In this document: positions 5,388 to 8,120 of the stretch, one piece after another | How the letters are laid out: every line of letters starts with the position of its first letter | How positions within the stretch are numbered: the first letter of the stretch is position 1 | From: Rickettsiales bacterium | GTDB lineage: Bacteria > Pseudomonadota > Alphaproteobacteria > TMED109 > TMED131 | Direction: 5' to 3' | Length of the DNA: 8,120 bases | Assembly (NCBI GenBank): GCA_002690625.1 | Contig: NZFJ01000007.1 | Span: forward strand, 1 to 8,120 | The notes under the pieces: model-generated | Databases searched by the model: none | What the model was told of the DNA's origin: nothing | What the model saw: the letters and a program-made list of their open reading frames with translations, nothing else | Program-made: the position numbers and the translations under genes

Positions 5388-6554
5388 ATGAATAGTATAA
5401 TAGATAATTATAATATGGATTGGCATGAGCTAAGGGAAGGTATAAAAGCAATTTGCAAAAACTTTCCTGAGGTCTTCTGGCAAGAACTTGATCGCAATAG
5501 AAGTTATCCTACAAAATTTGTAAACGAACTTACTAAATCTGGATATTTGGGCTGCTTAATACCAGAAAAATATGGAGGAAGCGGATTAAACCTTAGAGCA
5601 GCAGCAGTAATTTTAGAAGAGATACATAGAAGTGGCGGGAATGGAGCCGCATGTCATGCACAAATGTACATTATGGGTTCCTTGCTAAGACATGGCTCAG
5701 AAAAATTAAAAGAAAAATACTTATTAGATATAGCTAAAGGTAATTTAAGATTACAGGCTTTTGGAGTAACTGAGCCTACTAGTGGGACAGATACATTATC
5801 TATAAAAACAACAGCTATAAAAAAAAATAATAAATTTTTAATAAATGGACAAAAAGTCTGGACTAGCAGAGCTGAACACTCAGATTTAATATTACTTTTA
5901 GCTAAAACTTGTAAGGAATCAAAAAATAAAAGAAATGCTTTATCACTATTTTTAATTGATATGAGGCCATTTATAAATAAAGAAATAATAATAAAACCAA
6001 TAAGAACAATGATCAATCATTCTACTACAGAAGTATTTTTTGATAACTTAGAAGTATCAGAAGATTGTCTGGTTGGCGAAGAAGGTAAAGGTTTTGATTA
6101 TATTTTAGACGGACTCAACGCAGAAAGACTTTTGATAGCCTCAGAATGCATAGGAGATGCTAAATATTTTATAGATAAAAGTGTAGATTATGCTAAAAAT
6201 AGAGAGGTTTTTGGAAGACCTATTGGAAAAAACCAAGCTATTCAATTTCCAATTTCTAAAGCTTACGCGCGAACAATAGCAGCAGAATATATCTTAGTAG
6301 ATGGATGTAAACTTTTTGATAGTGGTAAAAGTTGTGGAAAGGAAGCTAATATATCAAAAATGCTTTCTGCAGAAGCATCATGGGAGGCAGCAGAAGCTGC
6401 AATGCAAACTTTTGGAGGATTCTCTTTTTCCGAAGAATATAATATTGAAAGAAAATACAGAGAAACTAGATTATATCAAATAGCACCAGTTTCTACTAAC
6501 ATGATTTTGGCTTATATTTCTCATAAAATTCTTGGTTTACCGAGATCATATTAA
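5388..6554 (+). CDS. Acyl-CoA dehydrogenase with isovaleryl-CoA-dehydrogenase-type active site
   Basis: Complete 388-residue FAD-dependent acyl-CoA dehydrogenase, only distantly like the one at 500-1702. Landmarks: IPEKYGGSGLNLRAAAVILEE (58-78 region), FGVTEPTSGTDT (125-136), NGQKVWTSRAE (153-163), GEEGKGFDYIL (230-240), LNAERLLIASECIG (243-256), REVFGRPIGKNQAIQFPIS (272-290), and TFGGFSFSEEYNIERKYRE (341-359). At the usual catalytic Glu position (YEG of medium-chain enzymes) this protein has Pro367 in YQIAPVSTNMI. Glu246 in LNAERL matches the site of the catalytic Glu of isovaleryl-CoA dehydrogenase (LDLERL), so it is the likely base. This suggests a branched-chain or dicarboxylic substrate. 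The stop overlaps the CoA-transferase start by one base (TAATG), and the operon also encodes a mesaconyl-CoA-hydratase-like protein. The exact substrate is unknown; methylsuccinyl-CoA-like acids are an inference from the neighbours. Confidence 0.92.
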   Translation: MNSIIDNYNMDWHELREGIKAICKNFPEVFWQELDRNRSYPTKFVNELTKSGYLGCLIPEKYGGSGLNLRAAAVILEEIHRSGGNGAACHAQMYIMGSLLRHGSEKLKEKYLLDIAKGNLRLQAFGVTEPTSGTDTLSIKTTAIKKNNKFLINGQKVWTSRAEHSDLILLLAKTCKESKNKRNALSLFLIDMRPFINKEIIIKPIRTMINHSTTEVFFDNLEVSEDCLVGEEGKGFDYILDGLNAERLLIASECIGDAKYFIDKSVDYAKNREVFGRPIGKNQAIQFPISKAYARTIAAEYILVDGCKLFDSGKSCGKEANISKMLSAEASWEAAEAAMQTFGGFSFSEEYNIERKYRETRLYQIAPVSTNMILAYISHKILGLPRSY

Positions 6555-7669
6555 TGAAAAATTTTTTTAAAAATAAATTAGTGGTTTCAATTGAACAAGC
6601 AGTTGCCGCTCCTTATTGTACAGCTAAATTAGCTGATGCAGGAGCTAGAGTTATTAAAATAGAAAGAAAAGAAGGAGATTTTGCAAGATATTATGATAAC
6701 TTTGTTAAAGGGCAAAGCACATATTTTGTTTGGTTGAATAGAGGAAAAGAAAGTCTTATTGCAGATATAAAGAATAAAGCAGATGTTGAACTCATCAAGA
6801 ATACAATTTCAAAGGCAGACATATTTGTACAAAATTTAGGACCTAATGCTTTAAATAAAGTAGGGCTTGATAGTAAATCATTAAGAAAAATTAATAACTC
6901 TTTAATAACTTGCGATATTTCAGGTTACGGAGCTACTGGTCCTTATTCAAAATTAAAAGCTTATGATTTGCTAGTGCAAGCTGAAGTAGGGTTATGTAGT
7001 TTAACTGGAACAGAAAAAGAACCAGGAAGAGTAGGCGTATCAGTTTGCGATATAGCTTGTGGTTTAAATGCTTATTCATTAATTCTTGAAGCACTAATTA
7101 AAAAGAGCTATACAGGAAAGGGAAGTTCAATAAAATTATCACTATTTGAAAGTTTAAGTGAATGGATGAATGTTCCTTTTCTTCAATATAAATATACTAA
7201 AAGTTCTCCAAAAAGAGTAGGGTTAGCTCATCCTTCTATCGTACCTTATGGATGTTTTTTAACTAAGGATAAAAAAAATATACTATTTTCTATTCAGAAT
7301 GAAAGAGAGTGGGTTTTATTGTCTAAAGAAATTCTAAAAATTCCTAATAGTTTTGAACTTAAATATAATACTCCTTCTTTAAGGTTAAAAAATAAAAAAA
7401 CCTTAAATAATTTTATTATAAAAAAAATTAAAACTATTGATTCTAAAAAAATAGTTGCTGATTTCAAAAAATACAAAATAGCTTTTGGATTGTTAAATTC
7501 AATAGAAGAGTTATCGCGGCATCCACAATTAAAGCTCGCTAATATTGGTAAAAAAAATGATATTAAATTTATACCTCCAATAACTCTCCATAATAATTCT
7601 AAATTTAAAAAAGTTCCTAAACTCGGAGAACATTCAATAAAAATTAGAAAAGAGTTTAGTATAAAGTGA
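6554..7669 (+). CDS. Family III CoA-transferase (CaiB/BaiF, Frc/Mct-like)
   Basis: Complete 371-residue family III CoA-transferase, slightly shorter than the ~400 residues common in the family. These enzymes move CoA from one carboxylic acid, often succinate, to another through an aspartyl-CoA intermediate, as interlocked dimers. Visible: EQAVAAPYCTAKLADAGARV (14-33), VIKIERKEGDFAR (33-45), NRGKESL (62-68), SGYGATGPYSKLKAYDLLVQ (123-142), and the catalytic Asp166 in VGVSVCDIACG (160-170, equal to Asp169 of formyl-CoA transferase). RHPQL (322-326) and VPKLGEH (354-360) close the fold. The KAYDLLVQAE.GL..LTG and SVCDIA wording is closest to dicarboxylate transferases (mesaconyl-CoA transferase, itaconate or malate CoA-transferases). 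It overlaps the upstream dehydrogenase by one base and the downstream hydratase by four, so the three are probably translated together. The segment 255-345 is Lys/Asn/Ile-rich, as expected from base composition. Confidence 0.92.
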   Translation: MKNFFKNKLVVSIEQAVAAPYCTAKLADAGARVIKIERKEGDFARYYDNFVKGQSTYFVWLNRGKESLIADIKNKADVELIKNTISKADIFVQNLGPNALNKVGLDSKSLRKINNSLITCDISGYGATGPYSKLKAYDLLVQAEVGLCSLTGTEKEPGRVGVSVCDIACGLNAYSLILEALIKKSYTGKGSSIKLSLFESLSEWMNVPFLQYKYTKSSPKRVGLAHPSIVPYGCFLTKDKKNILFSIQNEREWVLLSKEILKIPNSFELKYNTPSLRLKNKKTLNNFIIKKIKTIDSKKIVADFKKYKIAFGLLNSIEELSRHPQLKLANIGKKNDIKFIPPITLHNNSKFKKVPKLGEHSIKIRKEFSIK

Positions 7670-8120
7670 AAAAGAAAATAGATAGAGATACTATAATAGA
7701 AAACAAGGTGGAGTTTTTAAAAGACATTATAGACTCAGATAGTTTTTTCAGAAAAAAAAATATTTTACCATATGGAGGGCATTGGATATTTTTTAATCAA
7801 AGTTTTTCCAAAAAAGATACAGGAAAAGATGGCCATCCTAAAAGAGGACAATTTCTTCCCGCTCTAAAAGGCTACAAGAGAATGTTCGCTGGAGCTGATT
7901 TAAATTTTAAAAATGATATATCATTTGGCACTAACTTAAAAAAAATAAGCTTTATAAAATCTATTATAGAAAAAAAAAAGAATAATAATAAATTATATTT
8001 TGCTAAAGTGCTCAATAAGTATTTCAATAAAGAGATTGAATGCTTGGATGAAATTCAAACACTAGTTTTTATTAATAATAATTACAAAATATTGAAAAAA
8101 AAGAAAACTAAAAATAAAAA
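7666..8120 (+). CDS. HTD2/FAS1-like dehydratase, mesaconyl-C4-CoA hydratase-like, N-terminal part (3' end outside window)
   Basis: An open frame begins with GTG at 7666, inside the CoA-transferase stop (GTGA, 4-base overlap), and runs to the window edge, giving 151 residues. Motifs: LPYGGHWIFF (34-43), GKDGHPKRGQFLPAL (53-67), and KRMFAGADLNF (71-81). The frame then continues through ISFGTNLKKISFIKSI (85-100) to a lysine-rich stretch. The GHW.FF, DGHPKRGxFLP and RRMFAGAxLxF blocks are, from memory, the N-terminal signature of the HTD2 / FAS1-like dehydratase family, which includes mesaconyl-C4-CoA hydratase (Meh) of the 3-hydroxypropionate bicycle and itaconyl-CoA hydratases. The full protein would normally have a second hot-dog domain holding the catalytic residues, so activity cannot be judged. 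It contains an A10 run (7970-7979) without a frame break. The pairing with a CoA-transferase and a dehydrogenase supports a small acyl-CoA hydration step. Confidence 0.82.
   Translation, partial: MKKKIDRDTIIENKVEFLKDIIDSDSFFRKKNILPYGGHWIFFNQSFSKKDTGKDGHPKRGQFLPALKGYKRMFAGADLNFKNDISFGTNLKKISFIKSIIEKKKNNNKLYFAKVLNKYFNKEIECLDEIQTLVFINNNYKILKKKKTKNK

Noticed and set aside
5654..6016. 120-residue minus-strand open frame inside the second dehydrogenase, and similar antisense frames at 1436-1618 and 7294-7476
   Set aside because: They lie wholly inside well-supported genes and show only the biased, Phe/Ile/Leu/Ser-rich composition of antisense AT-rich DNA, with no recognisable motif.

Overview
The window is strongly AT-rich and densely packed. 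It has seven complete protein genes, one partial gene at each edge, and a single intergenic region longer than about 15 bases (5284-5387). Short A/T homopolymers are common, Lys/Asn/Ile codons dominate, and TGA is used as a real stop. Motif wording in the NAD kinase, MoaA, the type-10 hydroxysteroid-dehydrogenase-like SDR and the left-edge glycosyltransferase is that of alphaproteobacteria. A streamlined marine alphaproteobacterium (SAR11/Pelagibacterales or HIMB59-like) is the best guess. This comes from composition and motif memory, not from a search.

Layout. (1) Left block, + strand, 1-2746: the C-terminal end of a polytopic ArnT/PMT-type glycosyltransferase, then an acyl-CoA dehydrogenase of the ACAD10/ACAD11 type, then an aminoglycoside-phosphotransferase-fold kinase matching the N-terminal kinase half of ACAD11. 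(2) Middle block, - strand, 2748-5283: a tight operon read moaA, nadK, SDR, meeting the left block tail to tail with one base between stop codons. (3) A 104-base divergent promoter region, with a good sigma70-like promoter on each strand. (4) Right block, + strand, 5388-8120: a second, different acyl-CoA dehydrogenase, a family III (CaiB/BaiF/Frc-type) CoA-transferase, and the N-terminal part of an HTD2/FAS1-like dehydratase resembling mesaconyl-C4-CoA hydratase. These three overlap by 1 and 4 bases.

How the genes may work together. The left pair looks like a two-gene version of the kinase + dehydrogenase pair that removes a 4-hydroxyl group from 4-hydroxyacyl-CoA by phosphorylation and elimination (known from mammalian ACAD10/11 and from LvaA/LvaC of Pseudomonas levulinate degradation). 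The nearby SDR could oxidise the resulting 3-hydroxyacyl-CoA. The right block has the right chemistry for a small dicarboxylic or branched acid route: CoA transfer, alpha,beta-dehydrogenation, hydration. A lyase or thiolase beyond the right edge would complete it. The substrates are inferred, not shown. moaA (molybdenum cofactor) and nadK (NADP synthesis) are housekeeping genes. No tRNA, rRNA, CRISPR array, insertion sequence or phage gene was seen.
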